DNA of 64,000 bases, taken from Trueperaceae bacterium. Lineage in GTDB: Bacteria; Deinococcota; Deinococci; Deinococcales; Trueperaceae. Positions 36,031-48,256 of the stretch are shown piece by piece. Under the pieces are notes generated by a model. It made no database searches and was not told where the DNA came from. It was given only the letters and a program-made list of their open reading frames with translations. Each line of letters begins with the position of its first letter. The stretch's first letter is position 1. The position numbers and the translations under genes are program-made. The DNA lies in contig JAABTL010000002.1 of assembly GCA_011389865.1 (NCBI GenBank), forward strand, positions 186,001 to 250,000, in the 5' to 3' direction.

Positions 36031-36203
36031 CACCGGTGGCACCGATCGACGAGGTCGGGGACGTCGATGCTGGCGAGCACCGCCTCCGCGCGGCGCGTGA
36101 GCGCGGCGGCGGCGCTCACCGTGGCCACCACCGCGGGCACCTGGATCGCGACGAGCGTCAGCGCGACCAACACCTCGATCAGGGTGAACCCGCGGCGGCT
36201 CAT
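36030..36203 (-). CDS. very short prepilin-like protein (PilV/GspI-like)
   Basis: 57 residues: MSRRGFTLIEVLVALTLVAIQVPAVVATVSA is an ideal prepilin signal (G, F, +5 E), but only ~25 residues of globular part follow before the stop. Ends overlap both neighbours (ATGA upstream, TGATG downstream), so it is a genuine member of the operon. It could be a helix-only minor pilin. Confidence 0.75.
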   Translation of the reverse strand: MSRRGFTLIEVLVALTLVAIQVPAVVATVSAAAALTRRAEAVLASIDVPDLVDRCHR

Positions 36204-36601
36204 CGCATCTCCCAGCGGACGCGGCCGAGCGACGAGACGATGACGGCGGCCTGCTGGCCGCGGTGCTCGAGGAGGATCGTGGTGTTGCCGACGCCGCCCC
36301 CGTCGCAGGTGCGGGGGAGGCCGTCGGGGGTGAAGAGGAGGCCGCGGGCGGGCCCCGATACCTCGGCGCTCGTGAGCCCCTCCAAGGCCACGATCGGCCT
36401 TGGGCTGCAGGTCACGCCGAAGACCGTCGCGACGGTGCCGTCCACGGCGGCACGCGCACGAGCCTGAGCGACGGCTCTGCCGAGCGCTCGGGCATCGGCT
36501 GCCAGACTTCTCGACGGACGATGCGCGTGCCACAACCACGCCATCGAGATCACCGAGAGGACGACGAGCAGTTCGATCAGGACGAGACCTGCGCGCTTCA
36601 T
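36200..36601 (-). CDS. GspH/FimT-like minor prepilin
   Basis: 133 residues: MKRAGLVLIELLVVLSVISM, prepilin signal with +5 Glu, then a ~105-residue globular domain with one central AVAQARARAAVDGTVATVFGV helix-strand segment as in GspH/FimT. First of the four pilin-like genes. The 131-nt gap to the response regulator upstream has no promoter I trust. Confidence 0.8.
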   Translation of the reverse strand: MKRAGLVLIELLVVLSVISMAWLWHAHRPSRSLAADARALGRAVAQARARAAVDGTVATVFGVTCSPRPIVALEGLTSAEVSGPARGLLFTPDGLPRTCDGGGVGNTTILLEHRGQQAAVIVSSLGRVRWEMR

Positions 36602-36732
36602 CACGAACATCCTGCGGCACGCAGCGTTCAGGTCGACGGCACGGCCAACTCCTGCCCAGCCACGCCGGGTCGCAGCCAAACGAAGGCACCAGGCGCCGAG
36701 GCGCGTCCCAGCGACGGTCCTCGAAACACGGG

Positions 36733-37380
36733 CTAGCCGCCGACGTGGCCCTCCTGAAGGTACGGCAGCGCGAGATCATAGCCCAGGTCACGCGCGATGC
36801 GCACCGCCTCGAACCGATCCGACGCTCCGAGCCGCACGAAGAGCATCGCAGTGTGCGACTTGACCGTCTCGGTTCCCAACCCCAGGAGCTCGGCGATCTC
36901 ACGGTTGCCGAGCCCGGCCAACAGGCCACCGAGGACGTCCCGCTCGCGGGGCGTCAGCGCAGGCAACGGCGAGCGCGCGGGAAAACAGCGTTCGTTCGGA
37001 TCACACAGGATGCGGTCGATCTCGAGCAGGATGCGGTGCGGGTCCGTCTCCTTCGAGAAGAAGCCCGCGGCGCCGCTCCGGCGCACCGCCTCGACGATCG
37101 CGGACGCGTCCGCGGTCGAAAGGACGACGAAGGGAACGCCAAGGCGCACGGCGGTCGCGGCGAGGTCGAGCCCGAAGCCGTCGGGAAGCAGCAGGTCGAC
37201 GACCATCAACCGCGTTCGTGGCGTCAGCAGGCGGCGCGCGCCTTCGAGATCGCTCGCCTCGACGATCGGCTCACGGGGCCGCGCGAGCCGCCAGGCGGCG
37301 ACGAACCCAAGCCTGAAGAGCGGATGGTCGTCCACGACGAGCGCTGCTGCGCCGCGCGGATCCTCCTCGCGACGCACCAT
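36733..37380 (-). CDS. NarL/FixJ-family response regulator
   Basis: 215 residues. Receiver domain (~12-125) with VVDDH acidic pocket, phospho-acceptor Asp62 in VVDLLLPDG, a conserved Thr/Ser position in LSTADAS and the switch Lys in FFSKE. LuxR-type HTH at ~145-205 (LTPRERDVLGGLLAGLGNREIAELLGLGTETVKSHTAMLF). Its start overlaps the stop of the histidine kinase gene by one base. Regulon unknown; the pilin-like genes are immediately downstream. Confidence 0.93.
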   Translation of the reverse strand: MVRREEDPRGAAALVVDDHPLFRLGFVAAWRLARPREPIVEASDLEGARRLLTPRTRLMVVDLLLPDGFGLDLAATAVRLGVPFVVLSTADASAIVEAVRRSGAAGFFSKETDPHRILLEIDRILCDPNERCFPARSPLPALTPRERDVLGGLLAGLGNREIAELLGLGTETVKSHTAMLFVRLGASDRFEAVRIARDLGYDLALPYLQEGHVGG

Positions 37381-38342
37381 CAGACGTACACCAGTACGAC
37401 GGTACCCGAAGCGTCCGACCGCTCGATCGCCACGCGTCCTCCAACGAGTTCCGCCAGCCGCGAGGCGATCTGGAATCCGTAGCCATGAAGCCCGGATGCG
37501 AGTGCATCGCTCGAATCCCTCTTCATCCCGGGGCCATCGTCCGCCACGATGACCAGGCCGTCGTACACGCGGATCGTCACCGAGGTCCGCGCGTACCGGA
37601 CGGCGTTGTCGATGACGTTGCGCAGCGCCCGTTCGATGAGGGCGCGCGGCACGCGCCGCTCGAAACGCTTCTCGATCTCGACGGCCAACGCCACCGATGA
37701 TCGGGCCGCCGCGGCCGCCACCACGTCCTCGACCAGTCCGGCCACGTCCACCGGCGCTGGCCCGGGTACGGGAAGCGTCTCCGGGCTCCGCATGAGCACG
37801 ACGAGGTCACTCGTCATGCTCCGGGCCCGTTCGATCTCACGGTCCACGAGGTCCGCCGTGACGGCCGGAAGCACGACGTCGCCACCGGTGACCGTCCGCC
37901 CCTGGGTCAAGACCGTCGCGATCGCCCTCAGATCCGTGCGAACGTCGTGTGCGAGCGCGCCGATCGCCGTTGCGAGCCGCTGTTCGCGGCCGCGGGCCGT
38001 CTCGACGAGATGCCGCACGGCAGACAGCAGTCGATCGAGCTCGGCCACCGTATGCAGGGGCGCGTCCGGCAGATCGTTGCCGGTATCGGCGATGTGCTCG
38101 ATGCGGGCCGCGGCCGCGAAGATCGGTGCCGTCACCGCGTCGGCCAGGAGCCGCGCGATCACGAAGCAGAGGACGAAGAGGACGGCCGTTCCCACGAGGA
38201 AGCCCACCACGAACGCCGCAGAGGACCATGCGGCGGGCGCGAGGGACGAGATCCAGACGAGCGCCGGGGCCAGGATCGCCACGAACAGTGCCGTGCCGAC
38301 CGCGACGGTCAGGCGCCAGCGAAGCGAAGAGACCCCGTGCAG
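37380..38342 (-). CDS. membrane histidine kinase, probable CTG start
   Basis: About 320 residues. Two N-terminal hydrophobic segments with little periplasmic sequence between, a HAMP-like region (ADAVTAPIFAAAARIEHIA), a HisKA domain with the phospho-acceptor in ALAHDVRTDLRAI (His132 by this numbering), and a HATPase domain (N-box NVIDNAVRYA, G1 VADDGPGMK, G2 GLHGYGFQIA). The nearest GTG/ATG start (38282) would cut into the first TM. A CTG at 38342, six bases after GGAGGGG and just after the lepA stop, restores SLRWRLTVAVGTALF as a normal N-terminus. Partner of the downstream response regulator. Confidence 0.85.
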   Translation of the reverse strand: MHGVSSLRWRLTVAVGTALFVAILAPALVWISSLAPAAWSSAAFVVGFLVGTAVLFVLCFVIARLLADAVTAPIFAAAARIEHIADTGNDLPDAPLHTVAELDRLLSAVRHLVETARGREQRLATAIGALAHDVRTDLRAIATVLTQGRTVTGGDVVLPAVTADLVDREIERARSMTSDLVVLMRSPETLPVPGPAPVDVAGLVEDVVAAAAARSSVALAVEIEKRFERRVPRALIERALRNVIDNAVRYARTSVTIRVYDGLVIVADDGPGMKRDSSDALASGLHGYGFQIASRLAELVGGRVAIERSDASGTVVLVYV

Positions 38343-38345
38343 TAG

Positions 38346-40136
<1,791 letters not shown>

Positions 40137-40143
40137 CGCGCCC

Positions 40144-40149
40144 ATCGTA
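40144..40149 (-). promoter_or_regulatory. -10 box (TACGAT), leaderless lepA transcript
   Basis: TACGAT on the minus strand, seven bases before the lepA ATG. The rest of the 168-nt gap to the upstream tilS-tadA gene holds GC hairpins (7-bp CACGGCG/CGCCGTG at 40201-40225) without a T-run. Confidence 0.55.
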
Positions 40150-40304
40150 CATGGGGCCCCGTCGCGGCGCGGGTCGCCGTGGACGGAAGGCGCCGTCGGA
40201 CACGGCGCTATTGCCGCCCGCCGTGGCGCCGGCAACGCGGGACCGTGGCGGCCACCCGGCCGCACACCCGCCACCGGTCACACGGGCGAGCGACCCGCCC
40301 TCCC

Positions 40305-42146
40305 CTACCCCCGCCGTTCGCCGAAGAACGACGCCAGCAGCGCCGCCGACTCGCGCGCCCGCACGCCGCCGCGCACCTCCACGCGCCGCTTCCAACGCTC
40401 GCCGCCGAGGTCGGCCACGCCGCCGAGCGCGCCCTCGCGCAGGTTGGGTGCGCCGTAGACCACGCGTGCGACGTGCGCCGAGAGGATCGCGCCGAAGCAC
40501 ATCGGGCAGGGTTCCAGCGTCACCACCAGCGTCGCGCCGGTCAGGCGCCAGTCGCCCGTCGACGCCGCCGCGGCGCGCAGCGCGAGGACCTCGGCGTGGG
40601 CGGTCGGATCGTGGTCGGCACGGGTGCGGTTGGCACCGCGGCCCAGCACCTCGCCACCCAGCAGCACCAGCGCGCCGACGGGCAACTCGCCGGCCTCGCC
40701 GGCCGCACGCGCCAGCACGAGCGCCTCGCGCATCGCCCGCTCGTCGTCGTCCTCGACGAGCATGGCACCGCCGCCCGCGGGTCGCAGCAAGCCCTCGACC
40801 CATACCACCTCGTCGCCGCGGGCGAGGAGCCGCAGCCCGTCGCGCGCCTCGCGCGGGACGCGGGCGTCGATCAGCACGTCGGCGAGCGAGCGGTGGCCAC
40901 CGGGGAGGCGGACGACGTCGCCGGGACGGCGGGCGCGCAGCTCGAGCGGGCCGCGCTCCAGCGCCTCGGCACCGACCCCGTCGGGCAGTTCCTCGGCGCG
41001 CGTGACGCTCCTCTCGGCCGGGCGCGGCGCCGACCGCACCACCGCCACCCGGCCGTACGCGACCCGCCACCAGGCCCCCGCGCCCACGGACGCGCGCCAC
41101 GCGTCGGCGTCGTTCAGGTGGGCGCGGGCGGTCTCGATGCGGTGCAGGTCGACCTCGACACCCGCGCCGGCGAGGAGCGCGGCCAGCACCTCGCGTTGGA
41201 TCGCGACCGGCTGCCGGGCGAGCGCCTGCGCGTCGACGCCGTCGGCGGCGGCCGCGGCGACCGACACCGGGCCCGCGGCCGTGGCCACCGGGGCCGCGGT
41301 CCTGCTCACCTCGACCGCTGCCGCACCGCCCTTCGCGTCGACGACGACCCCGTCGTCCTCACCGAAGGAGCGCTCCGGGCCGAGCAGGGCGGCGGCACCC
41401 CGGACGCGACGCCGGGCCTCGTCGCGGACGAAGTCGGCCGCATCGCGCTGCACCGTCGCCAGGCGCGCGAGGCGGTGCGTCACCCCCGGCGCGTACGACT
41501 CGAGCCGCGGCAGCACGGCGTGCCGCACCCACGCCCGCGCGCGCTCCAGGTCGGCGTTCGTCGGGTCGTCGCGCCACGGCCGGCCGTGGCGATCGAGCCA
41601 CGCGCGCAGCTCGCCCCGCCCGATCGTCAACAGCGGGCGCACCAGGCGGCCGCGGCGCGCGGGCATGCCGCGCAGGTAGGCGGAGCCACGCAGCGCCTGG
41701 AGCACGACCGTCTCCGCCTGGTCGTCGACGGTGTGCGCGAGCAGCAGGACGTCGGCGCCCGCCGCGCGGGCCATCCGGTGGAGCGAGGACCGCCGCAGCC
41801 TGCGGGCGGCCTCCTCGAGGTTCCAGCCGCGGCGGTCGGCCGCGGCGCGCACCTCCACCCGCTCGGCGCGGAACGGCGCGTCGACGGCGGTGGCCAGGTC
41901 GCGCACGAAGGCGGCGTCGTCCTCGGCCTCGGGGCGCAGCGCGTGGTCCACGTGGAGCAGGACGAGGTCCACGCCACGCTCCGCCAGCATCCAAACCAGC
42001 GCGACGGAGTCGCCGCCGCCGGAGACGCCGATGGCGAAGCGCCGCGCCTCGGGCGCCAGCTCACGGAGCCGCCCGCCGACGACGCCGACGAGCTCGCCGC
42101 CGGCGGCCGGGATCGGCCGCCGTGCGTGGGGGTCGTGCTCGGGCAC
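40305..42146 (-). CDS. tilS-tadA: fusion: tRNA(Ile)-lysidine synthase + tRNA adenosine-34 deaminase (TilS-TadA)
   Basis: 613 residues. Residues 1-~240 are the TilS N-type ATP-pyrophosphatase domain: SGGGDS P-loop at 42-47, [37 protein letters not shown] and [15 protein letters not shown]. Residues ~380-455 are the TilS C-terminal tRNA-binding domain ([15 protein letters not shown]...). From ~468 a complete TadA deaminase follows: His517 and catalytic Glu519 in [10 protein letters not shown], zinc Cys547 and Cys550 in [10 protein letters not shown]. Both activities modify the wobble base (C34 to lysidine in tRNA-Ile2; A34 to inosine in tRNA-Arg). All key residues of both halves are present. 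GTG start at 42146. Confidence 0.92.
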   Translation of the reverse strand: MPEHDPHARRPIPAAGGELVGVVGGRLRELAPEARRFAIGVSGGGDSVALVWMLAERGVDLVLLHVDHALRPEAEDDAAFVRDLATAVDAPFRAERVEVRAAADRRGWNLEEAARRLRRSSLHRMARAAGADVLLLAHTVDDQAETVVLQALRGSAYLRGMPARRGRLVRPLLTIGRGELRAWLDRHGRPWRDDPTNADLERARAWVRHAVLPRLESYAPGVTHRLARLATVQRDAADFVRDEARRRVRGAAALLGPERSFGEDDGVVVDAKGGAAAVEVSRTAAPVATAAGPVSVAAAAADGVDAQALARQPVAIQREVLAALLAGAGVEVDLHRIETARAHLNDADAWRASVGAGAWWRVAYGRVAVVRSAPRPAERSVTRAEELPDGVGAEALERGPLELRARRPGDVVRLPGGHRSLADVLIDARVPREARDGLRLLARGDEVVWVEGLLRPAGGGAMLVEDDDERAMREALVLARAAGEAGELPVGALVLLGGEVLGRGANRTRADHDPTAHAEVLALRAAAASTGDWRLTGATLVVTLEPCPMCFGAILSAHVARVVYGAPNLREGALGGVADLGGERWKRRVEVRGGVRARESAALLASFFGERRG

Positions 42147-42260
42147 GTTGCCATCATCCCACGCTCGGCCGGGGCGAGCGCCGTGGCGGGGCGACGGCGT
42201 GCCACCGGCACTGGAGGCGGCAGGGCGCGCGCGGGCGAGCGGCTCCGTCACGGCACCTGG

Positions 42261-42266
42261 TACGCT
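42261..42266 (+). promoter_or_regulatory. -10 box (TACGCT), leaderless deoB transcript
   Basis: TACGCT ends six bases before the deoB ATG. No ribosome site. Divergent from tilS-tadA in a 126-nt gap. Confidence 0.6.
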
Positions 42267-42272
42267 CGCAGC

Positions 42273-43547
<1,275 letters not shown>

Positions 43548-43629
43548 GCGCGAGGGCCGCCACCCACCCAGGCGACCGGCGCGAAGCGAGGCCCAGCCAC
43601 CCGAGCGACGAGCAAGCACCCTTCACGAA

Positions 43630-43705
43630 GCGGGGTCCGGGCCCGCGCACGAGGCCGTTGGCGGGGAACCCGACTCCAGGCCTCGTGCGCGGGGCCGGAC
43701 CCCGC
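43630..43705. repeat. 27-bp near-perfect inverted repeat between deoB and rplQ
   Basis: Left arm 43630-43656 and right arm 43679-43705 are complementary at 26 of 27 positions, with a 22-nt spacer. It lies between convergent genes, 82 nt after the deoB stop and 15 nt after the rplQ stop. It is followed on the plus strand by AACGAAAAGG, so on the minus strand CCTTTTCGTT precedes it; no canonical T-run follows on either side. Bidirectional termination or transcript protection is the likely role; the arms are longer than an ordinary terminator. Confidence 0.8.
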
Positions 43706-43720
43706 GTTCAACGAAAAGGG

Positions 43721-44080
43721 CTACTCGTCCGCGACGAGCTCGATGAAGGCTTCCTGCGTGGCGTCCCCACGCCGGGCGCCCAGCCGGTAGATGCGGGTGT
43801 AGCCCCCCGGCCGCTCCGCGTACCGCGGCGCGATCTCGTTCATGAGCTTGCGCTGCACCTCGACGTCGTGGATGTCGCGGGAGATGAGGCGGCGGGCGTG
43901 CAGGTCGCCGCCGCGGGCGGTGGTGATGAGTTTCTCGACGAAGGGCTGCAGGTTCTTGGCCTTCGTGAGGGTGGTCTTGATGCGGCCGTGGCGGAACAGC
44001 GCGGTCGCCTGCGAGCGCGCGAGCGCGACGCGGTGGCTGCTGTTCATGTTCAGCTTGCGGCCGGCGGACAGGTGGCGCAT
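43721..44080 (-). CDS. rplQ: 50S ribosomal protein L17
   Basis: 119 residues, close to the 118 of Thermus bL17. [37 protein letters not shown] is the conserved rRNA-binding N-terminus and [14 protein letters not shown] the C-terminus. Last gene of the S10-spc-alpha supercluster, three bases after rpoA. Confidence 0.97.
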   Translation of the reverse strand: MRHLSAGRKLNMNSSHRVALARSQATALFRHGRIKTTLTKAKNLQPFVEKLITTARGGDLHARRLISRDIHDVEVQRKLMNEIAPRYAERPGGYTRIYRLGARRGDATQEAFIELVADE

Positions 44081-44083
44081 CGG

Positions 44084-45025
44084 TTACTCCTTGAGCCTCA
44101 GGCCGCTGGCCGCGAGGCGCTCCTTGATCTCCTCGAGGCTCTTCTCGCCGACGCCGCCGACCTTCTTGAGGTCGCGTTCGCTGAGGGCGAGGAGGGCGTC
44201 GACCGAGTCGATCCCCTCTTCCTGCAGCGAGTGCAGCACGCGCGAGGAGAGCTGGAGGCTCTCGAGGCTCATGCGCACCGGCTCGGGGGCGGCCGCCACG
44301 GCCTCGGGGGCCTTCGTGGGGATGGTCATGACCGGCACCTGGTCGGGCTCGAGCTCCGCCATCTCGCCGTTGAACACGTTGAGCTGCGTGCGCAGCGTCT
44401 CGACGGCGTGGTCGAGCGCCGTGCGCGGGTCGACGCTGCCGTCGGTCCACACGCGCAGCACCAGCCGGTCGAGGTCGGTCTTCTGGCCGACGCGGGTGTC
44501 CTCGACCCGGTAGGCGACGCGGCGCACGGGGGTGAAGAGCGCGTCGACCGGGATCGAGTTGATGCGGTCCTTGGTGCCGTGGATGTCGGCGGGGACGTAG
44601 CCGACGCCGGGCTCGACGCGCACCTCCATCACCAGCTTGCCGCCCTTGCCGAGCGTGGCGATGTGCAGCTCGGGGTTGACGACCTCCGCGCCGACCGGCA
44701 CGTCGAAGTCGGCGGCGGTCACGGCGCCGGGGGTCTCCTTGCGCAACGTGAGCGTGACCGGGTCGTCGTCGTACAGCTTCACCACCAGCTCCTTGAGGTG
44801 GAGGATGATCTGCATGACGTCCTCGGTGACGCCTTCGATGGTCGAGAACTCGTGGAGCACGTCCTCGATGTACACGCTGGTGACGGCCGTGCCGGGCACC
44901 GACGAGAGGAGGATGCGCCGCAGCGGGTTGCCGAGGGTGACGCCGTAGCCGCGCGCCAGCGGTTCGACGACGAACTCGCCGTAGTCGTCCGTGGTCTTGG
45001 CCTTGAACTCCGGAATGATCTGCAC
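44084..45025 (-). CDS. rpoA: DNA-directed RNA polymerase alpha subunit
   Basis: 313 residues. N-terminal dimerisation domain (1-~225; GYGVTLGNPLRRILLSSVPG conserved) starts RNA polymerase assembly. After an Ala/Pro linker the C-terminal domain (~248-313; SLESLQLSSRVLHSLQEEGIDSVDALL, GEKSLEEIKERLA) contacts UP elements and activators. GTG start. Standard position between rpsD and rplQ. Confidence 0.97.
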   Translation of the reverse strand: MQIIPEFKAKTTDDYGEFVVEPLARGYGVTLGNPLRRILLSSVPGTAVTSVYIEDVLHEFSTIEGVTEDVMQIILHLKELVVKLYDDDPVTLTLRKETPGAVTAADFDVPVGAEVVNPELHIATLGKGGKLVMEVRVEPGVGYVPADIHGTKDRINSIPVDALFTPVRRVAYRVEDTRVGQKTDLDRLVLRVWTDGSVDPRTALDHAVETLRTQLNVFNGEMAELEPDQVPVMTIPTKAPEAVAAAPEPVRMSLESLQLSSRVLHSLQEEGIDSVDALLALSERDLKKVGGVGEKSLEEIKERLAASGLRLKE

Positions 45026-45042
45026 CGTGATCTCCGTCCCCC

Positions 45043-45660
45043 TCAGCGCGAGTAGTACTCGATGACCTGGAGTTCGTTGACCGGCACCACGATGTCCTCG
45101 CGCGAGGGCCGATGCTTGAACGTCCCCTTCATCGTCTCCGCGTCGAACTCGAGCCAGGGGAGCTGCTTGCCGCGGCGCCGCGCCTCGAGGTTCTCACGGA
45201 TGAAGTCGATCTTGCGGGCGCGGGCGTGGACCTCGATGGTGTCGCCGGGGTCGACGCGGTACGACGGCACGTCGACCCGCTGCCCGTTGACCATGATGTG
45301 GCCGTGGGCCACGAACTGGCGCGCTTGGCGGCGGGTGCTGGCGATGCCCATGCGGTACACGACGTTGTCGAGCCGCGACTCGAGCAGCTGCAGGAACACG
45401 GCCCCGGTGGCGCCGGTCTTCTTGGACGCCTCGTCGAACAGGTTCGCGAACTGCTTCTCGCTCATGTTGTAGTAGAAGCGCAGCTTCTGCTTCTCGCGCA
45501 GTCGGACGGCGTAGTCCGACGGCTTGCGGCGCCGCCGCTGGCCGTGTTGGCCGGGCGGGTAGGGGTGCCGTTCCATGTACTTCTGGACCTTCGGCGACTC
45601 GACCAGGTTCACGCCTTCGCGCCGGCTGATCTTGACGATCGGACCTCGGTATCGACCCAT
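45043..45660 (-). CDS. rpsD: 30S ribosomal protein S4
   Basis: 205 residues. Primary 16S rRNA binder and repressor of the alpha operon in many bacteria. S4 RNA-binding domain at ~95-160 ([32 protein letters not shown]). The N-terminus ([19 protein letters not shown]) lacks the four-Cys zinc site of Thermus S4, so it is the zinc-free form. Confidence 0.97.
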   Translation of the reverse strand: MGRYRGPIVKISRREGVNLVESPKVQKYMERHPYPPGQHGQRRRRKPSDYAVRLREKQKLRFYYNMSEKQFANLFDEASKKTGATGAVFLQLLESRLDNVVYRMGIASTRRQARQFVAHGHIMVNGQRVDVPSYRVDPGDTIEVHARARKIDFIRENLEARRRGKQLPWLEFDAETMKGTFKHRPSREDIVVPVNELQVIEYYSR

Positions 45661-45679
45661 GCTGTCTCCTTCCGTCCGA

Positions 45680-46078
45680 TCAGCGCAGCTTGCGCTTGCG
45701 CGGGCGGCACCCGTTGTGCGGGGTGGGGGTGTCGTCGACGATGCTGCGAACGTTCACGCCGGTGCCCTGGATCGACCGGATCGCCTGTTCGCGGCCCGAA
45801 CCGGTGCCGCGGATGACGATGTCGAGCTGGCTGAGGCCCATGTTCTGGGCCTTGCGGGTGGCGTCGGCGGCGGCGAGCTGCGCGGCGTACGGGGTCCCCT
45901 TCTTGGAGCCCTTGTAGCCGATCGAGCCCGACGAGGACCAGGCGACGGTGTTGCCGTCGGTGTCGGTGATCGTGACGATGGTGTTGTTGTAGCTCGCGTG
46001 GATGAAGGCCTTGCCCTCCGCGATGCTGCGCTTGACGCGCTTCTTGGTGGTCTTGGCGGTCTTGGTGCTCTTGGCCAT
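45680..46078 (-). CDS. rpsK: 30S ribosomal protein S11
   Basis: 132 residues. Basic N-terminus ([15 protein letters not shown]), the core from [19 protein letters not shown], and the C-terminal [18 protein letters not shown] that binds 16S rRNA in the platform near the mRNA exit. Between rpsM and rpsD as usual. Confidence 0.97.
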   Translation of the reverse strand: MAKSTKTAKTTKKRVKRSIAEGKAFIHASYNNTIVTITDTDGNTVAWSSSGSIGYKGSKKGTPYAAQLAAADATRKAQNMGLSQLDIVIRGTGSGREQAIRSIQGTGVNVRSIVDDTPTPHNGCRPRKRKLR

Positions 46079-46092
46079 GGGTCAGCGTCCCC

Positions 46093-46473
46093 TTACTTCT
46101 TCGGCGCCCGCTTCTTGCCGGCGACGGTGCGGCGCGGACCCTTGCGGGTGCGTGCGTTGGTCTTGGTGGACTGGCCGCGCACGGGCAGGCCGCGGCGGTG
46201 GCGCAGGCCGCGGTAGCAGCCGATGTCCATGAGGCGCTTGATGTTGAGCTGCACCTCGCGGCGCAGGTCGCCCTCGACCTTGAAGCTGCGGTCGATGACC
46301 TCGCGGATCTTGGCGACCTCGGTCTCGGCCAGGTCCTTGACGCGGACGTCGGGGTCGACGCCGGCCTCGGTGAGGATCTGGCGCGAGCGCGAGATGCCGA
46401 CCCCGTAGATGTACGGGAGCGCGTGTTCGATGCGCTTCTCGCGCGGGAGGTCGATGCCGGAGATTCGGGCCAT
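46093..46473 (-). CDS. rpsM: 30S ribosomal protein S13
   Basis: 126 residues. [24 protein letters not shown] opens the helical domain; the basic tail ([22 protein letters not shown]) reaches the P-site tRNA. It forms the head bridge to the 50S subunit. Confidence 0.97.
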   Translation of the reverse strand: MARISGIDLPREKRIEHALPYIYGVGISRSRQILTEAGVDPDVRVKDLAETEVAKIREVIDRSFKVEGDLRREVQLNIKRLMDIGCYRGLRHRRGLPVRGQSTKTNARTRKGPRRTVAGKKRAPKK

Positions 46474-46476
46474 GCG

Positions 46477-46593
46477 TTATCCCTGCCTCTGCTTGTGCTT
46501 CGGGTTGACCGAGCAGATCACGTAGACCCGCCCGTGGCGACGGATCACCTTGCACTTGTCGCACATGGGTTTGACGGACGCGCGGACCTTCAT
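46477..46593 (-). CDS. rpmJ: 50S ribosomal protein L36 (zinc form)
   Basis: 38 residues, [19 protein letters not shown]...: Cys11, Cys14, Cys27 and His33 region provide the zinc ribbon, the C+ paralogue. It follows infA by 10 nt and precedes rpsM by 3 nt. Confidence 0.96.
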   Translation of the reverse strand: MKVRASVKPMCDKCKVIRRHGRVYVICSVNPKHKQRQG

Positions 46594-46603
46594 GGTCGGT
46601 CTC

Positions 46604-46867
46604 CTACTTGCGGTAGACGATGCGACCCTTCTCGGGGTCGTACGTGCTGATCTCGATGACGACCCGGTCGCCCGGGAGGATGCGGATGTAGTGCCGGCGC
46701 ATCTTGCCGCCCACGTGGGCGAGGATCTCCGGCCCGGCGTCCAACTGGACCAAGAAGGTCGTGTTGGGTCGCGCCTCGAGGACGACACCCTCCGTGCGGA
46801 TGGTGTCCTGGGTGGTCTCCTCGTCGCGGCGCGGCTTGGGAGGGCCGGTGAACCTTCTTCGCGCCAT
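46604..46867 (-). CDS. infA: translation initiation factor IF-1 with N-terminal extension
   Basis: 87 residues against ~72 in most bacteria. The OB fold ([25 protein letters not shown] to [11 protein letters not shown]) is complete. The extra ~15 N-terminal residues ([16 protein letters not shown]) are basic and Pro-rich. The ATG lies two bases after the map stop and no internal start with a ribosome site is apparent, so the extension looks real. IF-1 occupies the A site of the 30S subunit during initiation. Confidence 0.94.
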   Translation of the reverse strand: MARRRFTGPPKPRRDEETTQDTIRTEGVVLEARPNTTFLVQLDAGPEILAHVGGKMRRHYIRILPGDRVVIEISTYDPEKGRIVYRK

Positions 46868-46869
46868 GC

Positions 46870-47667
46870 CTACCTCCTGGGGGCCGCGGCCGACGCCGGG
46901 ACCCGATCTTTCGCGGTGAGCACCCAGGGGCCGTCTTCGGTGATGGCCACGGTGTGCTCGACGTGCGCGGCGAGCGATCCGTCCGCGGTGGGTGCCGTCC
47001 AGCCGTCGTCCAGTACGATCACCCGGGTGGAGCGGGTGGTCACCATCGGCTCGATGGCGAGGACGAGGCCGGGGCGTAGGACGGGGCCGGTGCCGGCGCG
47101 GCCGAGGTTGGGGACCTCGGGGTCCTCGTGGAACGCCCGACCGATGCCGTGCCCGACGAACTCGCGCACGACCCAGAAACCTTCCGCCTCGACGACGCCC
47201 TGGATGGCCGCGGAAACGTCGCCCAGACGGTTGCCTGCTTGCGCCGCCGCGATGCCGGCCTCGAGCGAGCGCTCGGTGGCGGCGATCAGGCGGCGCGCCT
47301 CCTCGGAGACGTCGCCGATGGCGAACGTGCGCGCCTGGTCGGCGGCGAAGCCCCGGAAGAAGGTCCCGATGTCGATGGACACGATGTCGCCGTCCGCCAA
47401 CGGTCGTTCGTCCGGTATGCCGTGGACGACCACCTCGTTGACCGACGTGCAGAGCGTGCCCGGGAACGGCGTGGCAGATGCGCCCTGGTAGCCCTTGAAG
47501 GCCGGGCGGCCGCCGCGCGAGAGGATAGCATCCTCGGCTATCCCGTTCAACTCGGCGGTCGTGACCCCGGGGGCCACGGCCGCGGCCACGGCGTCGAGTG
47601 CCTCGCGGTTGACCCGCGCGGCCTCCGCCATGACCTCGAGCTCGGCGCGACGCTTGAGCTGGATCAC
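46870..47667 (-). CDS. map: type I methionine aminopeptidase
   Basis: 265 residues. Removes N-terminal Met from new proteins, two-metal enzyme. Metal ligands: Asp in [10 protein letters not shown], Asp in [10 protein letters not shown], His in [17 protein letters not shown], Glu in LAIEPMVTT and Glu in [11 protein letters not shown]. The substrate-cap His is in [12 protein letters not shown] start. No N-terminal zinc-finger extension. Between adk and infA, the usual spc location. Confidence 0.96.
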   Translation of the reverse strand: MIQLKRRAELEVMAEAARVNREALDAVAAAVAPGVTTAELNGIAEDAILSRGGRPAFKGYQGASATPFPGTLCTSVNEVVVHGIPDERPLADGDIVSIDIGTFFRGFAADQARTFAIGDVSEEARRLIAATERSLEAGIAAAQAGNRLGDVSAAIQGVVEAEGFWVVREFVGHGIGRAFHEDPEVPNLGRAGTGPVLRPGLVLAIEPMVTTRSTRVIVLDDGWTAPTADGSLAAHVEHTVAITEDGPWVLTAKDRVPASAAAPRR

Positions 47668-47680
47668 CCTGGACCCCGCG

Positions 47681-48256
47681 TCACGGCAGCACCTGCCGGA
47701 TGCGCTCGGTGACCTCGTCCACGCTGCCGATGCCGTCGACGAGGCGCAGCTTGCCTTGGCCGCGGTAGTAGTCGAGCAGCGGCTTGGTCTGCCGGTGGTA
47801 GACGGCCATGCGGTTGCGGATCGTCTCCTCGTTGTCGTCGGAGCGACCCTCCTCCTGGGCGCGTTTCAACATGCGCCGCACCAGCTCGTCGTCGTCCGCC
47901 TGGATGGCGACGGCGGCGGTGACGGAGGTGCCGAGCTCGGCGAGCAGCGCGTCGAGCGACGCCGCCTGGGCCGAGGTCCGGGGGAAGCCGTCGAGCAGGA
48001 AACGGATGGCGTCGGCCGCCTCGAGCTCGGAGCGGACCATGCCGATGATGACGTCGTCGGGGACGAGCTCGCCGGCGTCCATGATGGCCTTCGCGCGGCG
48101 GCCGAGCTCGGTGCCGGCACCCACGTGGGCGCGCAGCATGTCGCCGGTCGAGAGCTTGGTCAGGTCACGGGCGACCGCCACGCGGGCGGCTTGGGTGCCC
48201 TTGCCGGCCCCGGGGGGGCCCATGAGGAGCACGACTTCGTTGCCCTTGGCGGCCAT
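47681..48256 (-). CDS. adk: adenylate kinase (short, zinc-free LID type)
   Basis: 191 residues. ATP + AMP = 2 ADP. P-loop GPPGAGKGTQA (~13-23), STGDMLRAHV and the LLDGFPRT AMP-binding block are clear. The LID region (KRAQEEGRSDDNEETIRNRM) is short and has no four-Cys zinc site. Start ATG overlaps the secY stop as TGATG. Confidence 0.96.
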   Translation of the reverse strand: MAAKGNEVVLLMGPPGAGKGTQAARVAVARDLTKLSTGDMLRAHVGAGTELGRRAKAIMDAGELVPDDVIIGMVRSELEAADAIRFLLDGFPRTSAQAASLDALLAELGTSVTAAVAIQADDDELVRRMLKRAQEEGRSDDNEETIRNRMAVYHRQTKPLLDYYRGQGKLRLVDGIGSVDEVTERIRQVLP

